Notes: a model not told the origin generated them from the sequence alone. A stretch of 11,451 bases of DNA from Deltaproteobacteria bacterium (GCA_030642325.1 DAOWNY010000033.1:1-11451); one strand, 5' to 3'. Shown: positions 1-6,534, counted from the first letter of the stretch. Numbers and translations: made by a program.

Positions 1-97
1 CAATGGGGGGGTCAAAATCAATTTCCATCAGCACACAAACGGCAGCGGCCACAAGGACCAGGACAATAAGCAAAAAATAGGTCAGCCTTTTCCGCAT
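1..97 (-). CDS. N-terminal fragment of an unidentified membrane-anchored or secreted protein
   Basis: An open frame begins with ATG at 95-97 on the minus strand and runs off the left edge after 32 complete codons without a stop. The start is preceded by a purine-rich ribosome binding site (GGGAG at 103-107, then AGGAA directly before the ATG). The peptide begins MRKRLTYF, a positively charged N-terminus, and continues as a hydrophobic stretch of about 18 residues (roughly 7-24, rich in L, V and A), followed by an acidic, proline-containing segment (EIDFDPP). This is the layout of a signal peptide or signal anchor. Cys21 follows AAV, which is a poor lipobox because valine sits at -1, so I do not call it a lipoprotein. 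Too little is visible to name a family. It lies downstream of aroC on the same strand, but a repeat-like stretch separates them. Confidence 0.6.
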   Translation of the reverse strand, partial: MRKRLTYFLLIVLVLVAAAVCVLMEIDFDPPI

Positions 98-128
98 TTC
101 CTCTCCCTTCGTTTTTTTTAATGGTCTC

Positions 129-242
129 GTAAAAAGTTAACATCATTTAGCCCCCGCGAAAGCTGGAGCCCATAAATATTTGAAACTACCGGAACCCTTC
201 CTTAGTGAAAATGGCATGATGAGGGTAAATTCGACTTTTTAC
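129..242. repeat. Inverted-repeat-bounded intergenic element, about 114 bp
   Basis: GTAAAAAGT at 129-137 and ACTTTTTAC at 234-242 form a perfect 9-bp inverted repeat. Further in, CATCAT (141-146) and ATGATG (217-222) are also complementary. The interior includes 'cccgcgaaagc', a phrase that resembles dispersed extragenic repeats common in bacterial genomes. The stretch fills most of the 159-bp gap between aroC and the partial gene at the left edge. I see no open frame in it and no U-run that would make it a normal terminator for aroC. It could be a member of a dispersed repeat family or a small non-autonomous element. The inverted repeats are seen directly; the repeat-family idea is inference. 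Confidence 0.4.
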
Positions 243-256
243 TAATGCATCTTTAT

Positions 257-1585
257 TCAGTCTTCGCCTTTTTTTGTCATGAGACCTTGATATGCCAGGT
301 GCTGCACATAGTGATCCAGTAAAACTAATGAGACAAAAGCTTCCGCTACCGGCCATACCCGGGGAACCACCGTGGGATCTCTTCTGGTCACAGCACTAAG
401 GGTTATATTTTCTAAAGTCAACTTGTCAATGGTTTGTTGATCCTTGCCAATGGTTGGAGTAGGTTTCACAGCCAGCCTTACCACCAGATCCTGGCCGGTA
501 GCAAGCCCTCCCGTGACCCCCCCTGCATTATTGGAACCAAAATAAACTTTTCCGTTTTTGGCAAAGAGTTCATCGTTACATTCTGAGCCGGTTAGATCCT
601 TGACTTCGAGACCCCGTCCGATTTCCACCGCCTTCACCGCCCCAATACTGAGACCTCTTCCAAGCTCCCCGTCAAGCTTATTAAACACGGGCTCACCCAT
701 TCCCGCCGGCAGCCCGGTGGCAATCACTTCCACCACACCACCGCTGGAATCCCCATCTTCCTTGACGGCAATTATTTTTTTGTACATCTCATCGGCAGCT
801 TCCGCATCCGGGCAGTTGAGCTTGGCATGGATACCGTATTCCTTTCTGATTGCTTCCATATTCAATTTTGGTACCTCGGTTTCAGCCACAATCCTTTCAA
901 AATTATCCAAAATTTTCATCTTCTCCAAAAAACGCATATCAGGTGTAATTCTCTTTTTTGCAAAAATTGCCTGATAGACCGGGTCATACTCTGCCCTGAT
1001 TTTTCTGAACAGGGAAGTTTTTTCCCTAATTTCCTTCACCGGCATCTCCCTGGCCTTTATGCCTGCCGCTTCTTTTATGTAGGCAGTAACTTCAATGCCG
1101 TGTTCCTTAAGAATGCGCTTGGCAATAGTGCCTGCCGCAACAATGGTACAGGTGTATCGTCCGCTGAATATACCGGCACCAATGGCATCATCGGCCATTC
1201 CATATTTACAAAATGAGGCATAGGAAGCATGGCCGGGTCGGGGAGTCCGGTTGGTCTGCTGGTACTGGTCGATATGTTTAAACTGCCGGTCCAAATTGGG
1301 AATTAGAATTACCAGGGGGGTGCCATTGGAAAGACCCTTGTTTTTAATGCCGGTCATTGAATCCGCTGCATTGATTCCACTGTAAATGACCGGAATATCG
1401 GGCTCCTTCCGGGGTGAAGTCAACTCGTCCTGCCCCGGTTTTCTTAAAAGCAGATCCCGGCAAATCTCCTCATCGGTAATCAGCATTCCGGCAGGCACTC
1501 CCTGTATATGAGTTGACATCCCCTCCTGATAGGAGCCGCCCGCTACGGTAACTTTAAACAATGTTCCTAAACTGCATCCAAACAT
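257..1585 (-). CDS. aroC: Chorismate synthase, divergent form with insertion
   Basis: Predicted to convert EPSP (5-enolpyruvylshikimate-3-phosphate) to chorismate using reduced FMN, the last step of the shikimate pathway, in the cytoplasm. At 442 residues it is long for the family (E. coli has about 360). Family features are clear: FGxSxGTLFKVT at the N-terminus, GVPAGM (29-34), RPGHA (116-120), CPDAEAA (258-264), GDSSGGVVEV (278-287), GLPAGMGEPVFNKLD (291-305), AVKAVEIG (316-323), SNNAGG (351-356) and KPTPTIGK (374-381). The N-terminal half is abnormal. The usual GESHG reads GGSYQ (16-20), so Tyr19 replaces the first invariant histidine. The usual RSSARET reads IFSGRYT (139-145), and RHDP reads RRDP (401-404). 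The second histidine (His119) and the Asp of RRDP (Asp403) remain. The segment between about 160 and 257 is some 64 residues longer than in E. coli AroC. The start is fixed by GGAGG (1590-1594) four bases before the ATG. The gene lies 15 bp after aroA. The family is certain; normal activity is likely but unproven. Confidence 0.9.
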   Translation of the reverse strand: MFGCSLGTLFKVTVAGGSYQEGMSTHIQGVPAGMLITDEEICRDLLLRKPGQDELTSPRKEPDIPVIYSGINAADSMTGIKNKGLSNGTPLVILIPNLDRQFKHIDQYQQTNRTPRPGHASYASFCKYGMADDAIGAGIFSGRYTCTIVAAGTIAKRILKEHGIEVTAYIKEAAGIKAREMPVKEIREKTSLFRKIRAEYDPVYQAIFAKKRITPDMRFLEKMKILDNFERIVAETEVPKLNMEAIRKEYGIHAKLNCPDAEAADEMYKKIIAVKEDGDSSGGVVEVIATGLPAGMGEPVFNKLDGELGRGLSIGAVKAVEIGRGLEVKDLTGSECNDELFAKNGKVYFGSNNAGGVTGGLATGQDLVVRLAVKPTPTIGKDQQTIDKLTLENITLSAVTRRDPTVVPRVWPVAEAFVSLVLLDHYVQHLAYQGLMTKKGED

Positions 1586-1600
1586 ATTTCCTCCAATTTT

Positions 1601-2890
1601 TTATACGTTATTAACGATGGAAAGGTCCCCTCCCAAACGTACAATGCAGTCACGAAATGTGGGAAAGGTCACTGCTGCCGATTCGGCGGTGTCTATTGCT
1701 GTTTCACCCGAAACAGCCAATCCTGCCACCGCCAGGGCCATCACTATCCGGTGATCATTATGTCCCGAAACGGGGGAAGCAATAAGCTTGCTTTCCTCGA
1801 TCTCTAAACCATCGGGAAGCTCTCGAATTTTGGCCCCCATTTTACTCAATTCAGTATACATTACTCTGATTCGGTCGGTCTCCTTGATCCGGGCCTGGGG
1901 AACGTTTAAAAGCCGTGTTTTCCCCCGGGCAAAACATCCCATCACCGCCATCATGGGAAGTGCATCAGGTGTATCATTAAGGTCTATATCAACCCCAACA
2001 AGATCACCCCCCCTTACTCGAATTTGATCATCTTTAACTTCCACTTTTGCTCCCAGCCGTTCCAGATAATTCACTACTGCTTTGTCACCTTGCGAATCGG
2101 TAATATCCAGCCCCAGGCAAATAATCTCGTTGCCAGGCAGAGCTCCGGCCGCTAAAAAAAAAGTTGCAGATGAAAAATCAGCGGGAATCATCCCATGGAA
2201 TGACCGATAAGTCTGGTTCCCCGGTATGTGAAATTCATTCATACCGTCGTGCTGAAAGGAGATGCCCTGTTTTTTCATCCATTCCATGGTCATGGTTACG
2301 TATGATCCTTCGTAAAGCAGGGGAACAAAAATATTGGTATCCCCATCACCGAGCGGACAATTAATCAGAAGGCTTGTTAAGTATTGACTTGTTTTAGACT
2401 CAATGGTGGTCGTCCCCCCCCGAAGCCTGCCTTTAACAAGAAAAGGCGGCAATCCCGGGACGGAAGTGGATGATATTGAGGCCCCCAAATCATTAAGTGA
2501 ATCAACCAGCGGACCGGAAGGTCGCCGGCAAATCTGTTCATCTCCGGTAAGCACCACCTCTCCCTCGGTGAGCAAGGAACAGCTCCCCAAGGCAATGCGC
2601 AGAGTTGTGCCCGAATTACCAACGTCCATAAGGGAAGGGGTCGGCGCTTTCAGTTCTCCCCCGGTCCCTTGAATCGTCCAGAGATCAGGAGTAATCTCTA
2701 TTTTTGCTCCCAGCATCTGATAAATTCGAACTGCCGCCCGGGTATCTTCGGACATCAAAGGAAGGTGAATGCGGCTTTCACCTTCCGCCAGGCTGGAAAT
2801 TGCTACTGCCCGGATGGTATGGGATTTGGAACCAGGGATACGAATTTCTCCCTTTAAGTTGGATTTTTTACAACAAAACTGACTTCCCAT
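1601..2890 (-). CDS. aroA: 3-phosphoshikimate 1-carboxyvinyltransferase (EPSP synthase)
   Basis: Joins phosphoenolpyruvate to shikimate-3-phosphate, the step before chorismate synthase. The length of 429 residues is normal. Family motifs in order: PGSKSHTIRA (19-28), which holds the substrate-binding Lys-Ser and Arg; GNSGTTLR (91-98); LTGDEQICRRP (114-124); SQY (168-170), matching the SSQ phosphate site; the ADFSSATFFLAAGAL region (237-251); NDTPDALP (305-312); KETDR (336-340); NDHR (378-381); and TFPTF (408-412). Two positions differ from the common forms. The usual SNRA of the first motif reads TIRA. The proline after GNAGTAMR is isoleucine here (Ile99). The ATG is preceded by GAGGTGG (2898-2904) with seven bases between. 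The gene heads a two-gene minus-strand unit with aroC 15 bp downstream, so both are probably made from one mRNA with coupled translation. Confidence 0.94.
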   Translation of the reverse strand: MGSQFCCKKSNLKGEIRIPGSKSHTIRAVAISSLAEGESRIHLPLMSEDTRAAVRIYQMLGAKIEITPDLWTIQGTGGELKAPTPSLMDVGNSGTTLRIALGSCSLLTEGEVVLTGDEQICRRPSGPLVDSLNDLGASISSTSVPGLPPFLVKGRLRGGTTTIESKTSQYLTSLLINCPLGDGDTNIFVPLLYEGSYVTMTMEWMKKQGISFQHDGMNEFHIPGNQTYRSFHGMIPADFSSATFFLAAGALPGNEIICLGLDITDSQGDKAVVNYLERLGAKVEVKDDQIRVRGGDLVGVDIDLNDTPDALPMMAVMGCFARGKTRLLNVPQARIKETDRIRVMYTELSKMGAKIRELPDGLEIEESKLIASPVSGHNDHRIVMALAVAGLAVSGETAIDTAESAAVTFPTFRDCIVRLGGDLSIVNNV

Positions 2891-3038
2891 TATCTAGCCA
2901 CCTCTAATCCTTCTTTATTAAAACAATGCTATAAAAAACAGTTAAATATTTTTGTTAGTAAAAGCAGTTCGCAATACATCAATGATTATTTTGCTAAATA
3001 CTCGCTGGGTTAATCCTAAATTAAAAATTACCTTTCGA

Positions 3039-3068
3039 AATATATCGATAAAACGGAAGTGTTGTCAA
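3039..3068 (-). promoter_or_regulatory. Sigma70-type promoter for aroA-aroC
   Basis: On the minus strand, TTGACA (3063-3068) is a perfect -35 box and TATATT (3039-3044) is a good -10 box, 18 bases apart. Transcription would begin near 3032, giving a leader of about 140 bases before the aroA start. I see no T-box, leader peptide or clear attenuator in that leader, which is very AT-rich. It is the only strong promoter match I found upstream of aroA. Confidence 0.6.
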
Positions 3069-3168
3069 GAAAATAGAAATAAAAGAACTTATTTTATCTC
3101 ATTGATACGTAGCAAGTGAAGAGGATATTTATAAAGAAAAATAATTTTGTATATCAATTTATGTAACT

Positions 3169-3642
3169 GGATATTCGACATAAGGTGCCGGTAACACACC
3201 ACAATCAGCCTGCCCGCCATTACTTTGTCGGCGTCGTTATAGAAAAAAGGTCTCATTTTTCAGCTATTCTTAAACAAATTTGTTTGTAGCCTGCATAAAA
3301 TGTATATTAAAAATAGTTACCCACTTAAAATGGGAAAAAATCGAAGATATATTACGTAAGTATGGTGTCCGGGTAGAATGACCTGTCTTTATTGAAACCC
3401 GTTTACTCTTTTCTTAAATACCCCCCTTTCCTTTTGACCGCAGTTATCAATGACAACCTGCCCGTTTGTCTTGCTACCCGAATTCTGCTGAAAAATATTG
3501 CCGGTGTCATTACCATGCTCCCACGTAACCTATGGTATACTACCTTTGTCTTTAAAAAAGTTGTTCAGATCAGCCTGTTGACAGTATAGAGCTGCCTATT
3601 ACGGGGTGCTGCAAAAGTTAACAGGGCTTATGTCGAATATCC
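3169..3642. mobile_element. Candidate MITE or decayed insertion element with 16-bp terminal inverted repeats
   Basis: GGATATTCGACATAAG at 3169-3184 is repeated in perfect reverse complement at 3627-3642, bounding 474 bp. The likeness continues weakly inward: the left end goes on to GGTAAC and the right end, read inward, to GTTAAC. No target-site duplication is obvious at the outer edges (left flank TAACT, right flank GGAAA). The interior has no intact transposase frame and no part of it gave me a confident match to a known transposase. The element ends only 18 bp before the -35 box of the tRNA-Val promoter, so it may have inserted beside that promoter. The inverted repeats are directly seen; mobility is inference. 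Confidence 0.45.
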
Positions 3643-3660
3643 GGAAATTCAACTAAAGAC

Positions 3661-3689
3661 TTGACAATACGAGCAAAAATTGGTAAAAA
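3661..3689 (+). promoter_or_regulatory. Promoter for tRNA-Val
   Basis: TTGACA at 3661-3666 is a perfect -35 box. TAAAAA at 3684-3689, 17 bases on, is a fair -10 box. A start near 3697 would place the tRNA about 25 bases into the transcript. No other strong promoter is seen before thrS, so this may also supply the operon by read-through of the terminator at 3836-3871. Confidence 0.5.
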
Positions 3690-3721
3690 TTAAATCACTT
3701 GCCATTTACAAGACACAAGAC

Positions 3722-3796
3722 AGGCACGTAGCTCAGGGGGAGAGCGCTACCTTGACACGGTAGAAGTCGGCGGTTCAAAACCGCCCGTGCCTACCA
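3722..3796 (+). tRNA. tRNA-Val (anticodon GAC), CCA encoded
   Basis: The cloverleaf folds completely. The acceptor stem AGGCACG (3722-3728) pairs with CGTGCCT (3786-3792). The D arm is GCTC/GAGC. The anticodon stem CTACC/GGTAG encloses the loop TTGACAC, with anticodon GAC, which reads the valine codons GUC and GUU. The five-base variable loop is AAGTC. The T arm GGCGG/CCGCC encloses TTCAAAA. Discriminator A and an encoded CCA end the gene. It lies about 105 bp upstream of thrS with a terminator between them. Confidence 0.96.
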
Positions 3797-3835
3797 TTAT
3801 CAGTTTGTAAAGATTTTGTTTAAGTAAGTATTAAT

Positions 3836-3871
3836 AAAGGCATCATAATCTTAACGAATGATGCCTTTTTT
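3836..3871 (+). terminator. Rho-independent terminator between tRNA-Val and thrS
   Basis: AAAGGCATCAT (3836-3846) pairs with ATGATGCCTTT (3858-3868) in an 11-bp stem around an 11-base loop, with a run of six T at 3866-3871. It should end the tRNA-Val transcript. It finishes only 29 bases before the thrS start, which leaves no room for a full promoter behind it. thrS must therefore be reached by read-through or from a promoter that starts within or just before the hairpin. Confidence 0.8.
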
Positions 3872-3900
3872 CCTTTGCAAATAAGTAAGGATGTTTATCT

Positions 3901-5673
3901 ATGGATGGAATTTCTTTCTCTCTCCCCAACGGAGAGGTAGCCATTGCCCCAGCCGAATCCGATGAAGGACTCAGCATTTTAAGGCACAGTACCTCACACA
4001 TTATGGCTCAAGCTGTTCAGAAATTATTTAAGGGGACTAAGATTTCCATCGGTCCGGCTATAAAGGATGGATTTTATTACGATTTCGATTATCAAGGTAC
4101 CTTCAGCCCTGAAGATTTTTCCATAATTGAGGCCGGGATGCAGGAAATTATTGCAGACAATCTTCCTTTTAAAAGAGAAGAGATCTCAAAAGAAGAGGCA
4201 TTGAAGTTGTTTCAGGATAGGGGAGAAATCTACAAGGTGGAGCTTATTCATGCCATTACCGACGACAAAGTATCCATTTATCGCCAGGGCGGTTTTGTTG
4301 ATCTTTGCCGGGGTCCCCACCTAATTTCTACCGGACAGGTTAAGGCATTCAAGTTGCTAAGCATTGCAGGGGCTTACTGGCGCGGCGATGAAAAAAACAA
4401 GATGCTCCAGAGAATCTACGGCACCTCTTTTGCGGATCGAAAGACATTAAAAAAGTATTTACAGATGCAGGAAGAGGCGAAAAAAAGGGATCACCGCAAG
4501 TTGGGAAAGGAGCTGGAGCTTTTCAGCATTCATGAAGAGGTGGGGCCCGGATTAATCGTTTACCATCCAAAGGGAGCCTTGCTTAGGACTCTCCTGGAAG
4601 ATTTTGAAAAGAGGGAGCATCTTAAAAGGGGATATCATCTTGTGGTTGGACCCCAGCTTTTAAAGAAAAAACTCTGGGAAAAATCCGGTCATTTTGATAA
4701 TTATCGAGAGAACATGTATTTTACCGAGGTAGACGGGCAAACATATGGGATCAAGCCCATGAATTGTTTGGCCCATATGTTGATTTACAAGTCAAAAATA
4801 AGAAGTTACCGGGATCTCCCTTTAAGATATTTTGAATTAGGCACCGTCCATCGTCATGAAAAGTCCGGGGTTTTACACGGTCTGTTTCGCACCCGACAAT
4901 TTACCCAGGACGATGCACATATTTTGTGCACTCCGGAACAATTAAATAAAGAGATAAAAGGGGTTATTCAATTTATAATTGAAGTTATGAATCTCTTTCA
5001 ATTTGAATACGACATGGAACTCAGCACCCGACCGGAAAAATCGATTGGGACCGATGAGGATTGGGAAAGGGCGACAACAGCGCTTAAACAGGCATTGGAG
5101 GATAGTGATCTTTCCTATGACATCAACGAGGGAGACGGTGCTTTTTATGGCCCCAAGATTGACATTAAGTTGAAAGACTGTTTAGAGCGAAGTTGGCAAT
5201 GCGCAACTATTCAATGCGATTTTACCTTGCCGGAGCGATTTGATTTAAACTATATCGGCAAGGATGGCCGGCAGCATCGCCCTGTAATGCTTCATCGTGT
5301 AGTCCTGGGTGCTTTGGAAAGATTTATGGGAATCCTGATTGAACATTATGGAGGGGCTTTCCCGGTTTGGCTATCCCCGGTTCAAGCTATTATTCTTACC
5401 ATTACCGATCATCAGATGGAATATGCCGAAGAGATTTATCAAATTTTAACAAAGTCGGGAATCCGGGTGGAAAAAGACTTCAGGAACGAAAAGTTAGGGC
5501 TTAAGGTGAGAGAAGCTCAGTTGCAAAAAATTCCCTACCTGCTCATTCTGGGAGATAAAGAGATAGAAGAAAATAATCTTTCGGTCAGGACCAGAGGAAA
5601 TAAAAAAAATGAGGCAATGGCGGTAAAGGATTTCATTTCTTTAATTTTAAATGAGTTGCCAAAAATTGGTTGA
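3901..5673 (+). CDS. thrS: Threonyl-tRNA synthetase lacking most of the TGS domain
   Basis: Charges tRNA-Thr with threonine in the cytoplasm; class II synthetase. The editing domain is present, with RHSTSH (28-33) and CRGPH (136-140) giving the usual His, His, Cys and His residues. The catalytic core follows: KPMNC (285-289), the motif 2 region FELGTVHRHEKSG (311-323), FTQDDAH (334-340), GAFYGPKID (413-421) and the motif 3 region LGALERFMGIL (469-479). The zinc ligands Cys289, His340 and His465 are all kept. The anticodon-binding domain runs from about 493 to the end and includes FRNEKLG (527-533). At 590 residues it is about 50 shorter than E. coli ThrRS. Only the first strand-like piece of the TGS domain (ISFSLPNGEV, 4-13) precedes the editing domain, and an in-frame stop at 3886-3888 rules out a longer start. 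The usual MNCPGH reads MNCLAH. The ATG follows AAGG (3887-3890) at ten bases, a weak site. First protein gene of the translation operon; infC lies 65 bp on. Confidence 0.96.
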   Translation: MDGISFSLPNGEVAIAPAESDEGLSILRHSTSHIMAQAVQKLFKGTKISIGPAIKDGFYYDFDYQGTFSPEDFSIIEAGMQEIIADNLPFKREEISKEEALKLFQDRGEIYKVELIHAITDDKVSIYRQGGFVDLCRGPHLISTGQVKAFKLLSIAGAYWRGDEKNKMLQRIYGTSFADRKTLKKYLQMQEEAKKRDHRKLGKELELFSIHEEVGPGLIVYHPKGALLRTLLEDFEKREHLKRGYHLVVGPQLLKKKLWEKSGHFDNYRENMYFTEVDGQTYGIKPMNCLAHMLIYKSKIRSYRDLPLRYFELGTVHRHEKSGVLHGLFRTRQFTQDDAHILCTPEQLNKEIKGVIQFIIEVMNLFQFEYDMELSTRPEKSIGTDEDWERATTALKQALEDSDLSYDINEGDGAFYGPKIDIKLKDCLERSWQCATIQCDFTLPERFDLNYIGKDGRQHRPVMLHRVVLGALERFMGILIEHYGGAFPVWLSPVQAIILTITDHQMEYAEEIYQILTKSGIRVEKDFRNEKLGLKVREAQLQKIPYLLILGDKEIEENNLSVRTRGNKKNEAMAVKDFISLILNELPKIG

Positions 5674-5724
5674 TTTGCTTGACATTCCGGTGAAATTAAT
5701 ATAACAATGAGTATTCTTATTCTC

Positions 5725-5741
5725 AGGAGGTGAAAGTTATA
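5725..5741 (+). promoter_or_regulatory. Ribosome binding site and AUA start codon of infC
   Basis: AGGAGG (5725-5730) is a perfect Shine-Dalgarno. The only conventional in-frame start nearby, GTG at 5730-5732, overlaps its last base and so cannot use it. Eight bases further on, at 5739-5741, is an in-frame ATA. No in-frame ATG, GTG or TTG lies between the upstream stop TAA (5697-5699) and 5730. IF3 genes typically start at rare codons such as AUU so that IF3 limits its own synthesis; AUA would serve the same way. Confidence 0.55.
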
Positions 5742-6260
5742 GCCAAAATAAGAAAAATAAGTCCCGATTCTGAAGTACAGGATCGTAGCGTCCGACTGGT
5801 TGATGTCGAAGGAAAGCAGCTTGGTGTTTTGACCTTAAAGGAAGCGCTTGACGAGGCAACAAAGGCTGAACTGGATTTGGTGGAAGTTGCACCGAATGCC
5901 GATCCCCCTGTGTGTCGAATTATGGACTATGATAGAGTCAGATATCAAAGAGTTAAAAAACGACAAAAGGGAACAAAGAAGCAGGTTATTGTTCACGTTA
6001 AAGAAGTTAGAATACGTCCGAATACCGATGAACACGATTTTCAATTTAAAGTTCGCCATATTAAACGGTTTCTGGAAGATAAAAATAAGGCAAAAGTTAC
6101 GATCATCTTTCGAGGGAGAGAGATAACCCACAATGAGCGGGGAAGGGAAGTCCTTGAAAGAATAGTGGAAGAGGTCAAAGATCTGGGGACAGTCGAGCAG
6201 GTGCCACTCCTGGAAGGAAGAAACATGACAATGATTTTAAGTCCTAAAAAAGTTAATTGA
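5739..6260 (+). CDS. infC: Translation initiation factor IF-3
   Basis: Binds the 30S subunit, prevents early joining of 50S, and checks the start codon and initiator tRNA. With the ATA start it has 173 residues, normal for the family; starting at GTG 5730 would add three. The N-terminal domain includes VRLVDVEGKQLGV (18-30), LDLVEVAPNADPPVCRIMDY (45-64) and the basic linker YQRVKKRQKG. The C-terminal domain includes VKEVRIRP (87-94), DEHDFQFKV (97-105), FLEDKNKAKVTIIFRGRE (111-128) and LLEGRNMTMIL (157-167). The usual MDYGK reads MDYDR, a minor change. Only 65 bp separate ATA from the thrS stop, so there is no room for the long L20-binding leader known from Bacillus. Control by start codon choice is the likelier route. 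Confidence 0.95.
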   Translation: MAKIRKISPDSEVQDRSVRLVDVEGKQLGVLTLKEALDEATKAELDLVEVAPNADPPVCRIMDYDRVRYQRVKKRQKGTKKQVIVHVKEVRIRPNTDEHDFQFKVRHIKRFLEDKNKAKVTIIFRGREITHNERGREVLERIVEEVKDLGTVEQVPLLEGRNMTMILSPKKVN

Positions 6261-6279
6261 GATATAAAGCGGGGGTTCA

Positions 6280-6477
6280 ATGCCGAAGTTAAAGACAAAG
6301 AGGGGGGCTGCCAAACGATTTAAGCTTACCGGAAGCGGGAAGATCAAAAGGTCCAAGGCATACTGTAGCCACATTTTGACTAAGAAGAATGCCAAAAGAA
6401 AACGGGGGTTAAGGCAGTCAGGTTTGATTGACGCGTCAAATTTAAAAAGTATTAAAAGATTGCTTCCGTACGGATAA
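6280..6477 (+). CDS. rpmI: Large ribosomal subunit protein bL35
   Basis: Small basic protein of the 50S subunit, 65 residues, the normal length. The sequence follows the family throughout: MPKLKTKRGAAKRFKLTGSG at the start, KIKRSKAYCSHILTKK (21-36), the basic KRKRGLRQS (39-47) and the terminal IKRLLPYG. The Cys in AYCSH replaces the more usual Thr. A G-rich site (GCGGGGG) lies just before the ATG. The gene sits between infC (19-bp gap) and rplT (57-bp gap), the standard arrangement. Confidence 0.96.
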   Translation: MPKLKTKRGAAKRFKLTGSGKIKRSKAYCSHILTKKNAKRKRGLRQSGLIDASNLKSIKRLLPYG

Positions 6478-6534
6478 ATAAAAAATTAGGCTATTCGTTG
6501 AATCTCTTTTGGGGAAACAATTGAGGAGTTTTTG

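Larger units (their letters stand above)
2891..3721. other. AT-rich divergent intergenic region without a convincing gene
   Basis: This 831-bp gap separates the minus-strand aroA-aroC unit from the plus-strand tRNA-Val and translation operon. It contains the aroA promoter and leader (about 2891-3068), an inverted-repeat-bounded segment (3169-3642), a perfect 14-bp palindrome AAACAAATTTGTTT (3272-3285), and the tRNA promoter (3661-3689). The open frames in it are short and unconvincing. One is a TTG-started 65-codon frame at 3392-3589 (+). The other is a 55-codon frame at 3089-3256 (-). Neither has a good ribosome binding site or a recognisable product. Confidence 0.6.

Noticed and set aside
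558..1216. Plus-strand open frames opposite aroC
   Set aside because: They are shadows of the aroC coding sequence, with serine-rich or low-complexity products and no start signals.
2377..2672. Open frames on both strands overlapping aroA
   Set aside because: aroA is clearly real across this span, and these frames show no family features.
3089..3256. 55-codon minus-strand open frame crossing the left inverted repeat
   Set aside because: It has a weak start context and crosses the element boundary, and its AT-rich tail is full of Lys, Ile and Leu as expected from non-coding AT-rich DNA.
3272..3285. Palindrome AAACAAATTTGTTT as an operator
   Set aside because: It lies inside the putative element, far from either promoter, and matches no operator I know.
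3392..3589. 65-codon plus-strand open frame in the intergenic region
   Set aside because: It starts with TTG, lacks a ribosome binding site, lies inside the inverted-repeat-bounded segment, and its product resembles nothing I recognise.
3578..3606. Promoter with TTGACA at 3578-3583
   Set aside because: No acceptable -10 box lies 16-18 bases downstream; the sequence there is G/C-rich.
3836..3871. A tRNA-Thr-like translational operator for thrS, as in E. coli
   Set aside because: The hairpin loop (AATCTTAACGA) contains no threonine anticodon triplet (CGT, GGT or TGT), the stem is too far from the start, and the T-run marks it as a terminator.
3797..3900. T-box riboswitch before thrS
   Set aside because: The leader is about 100 bases with no T-box sequence (TGGNACCGCG-like), and the only structure is the simple terminator.
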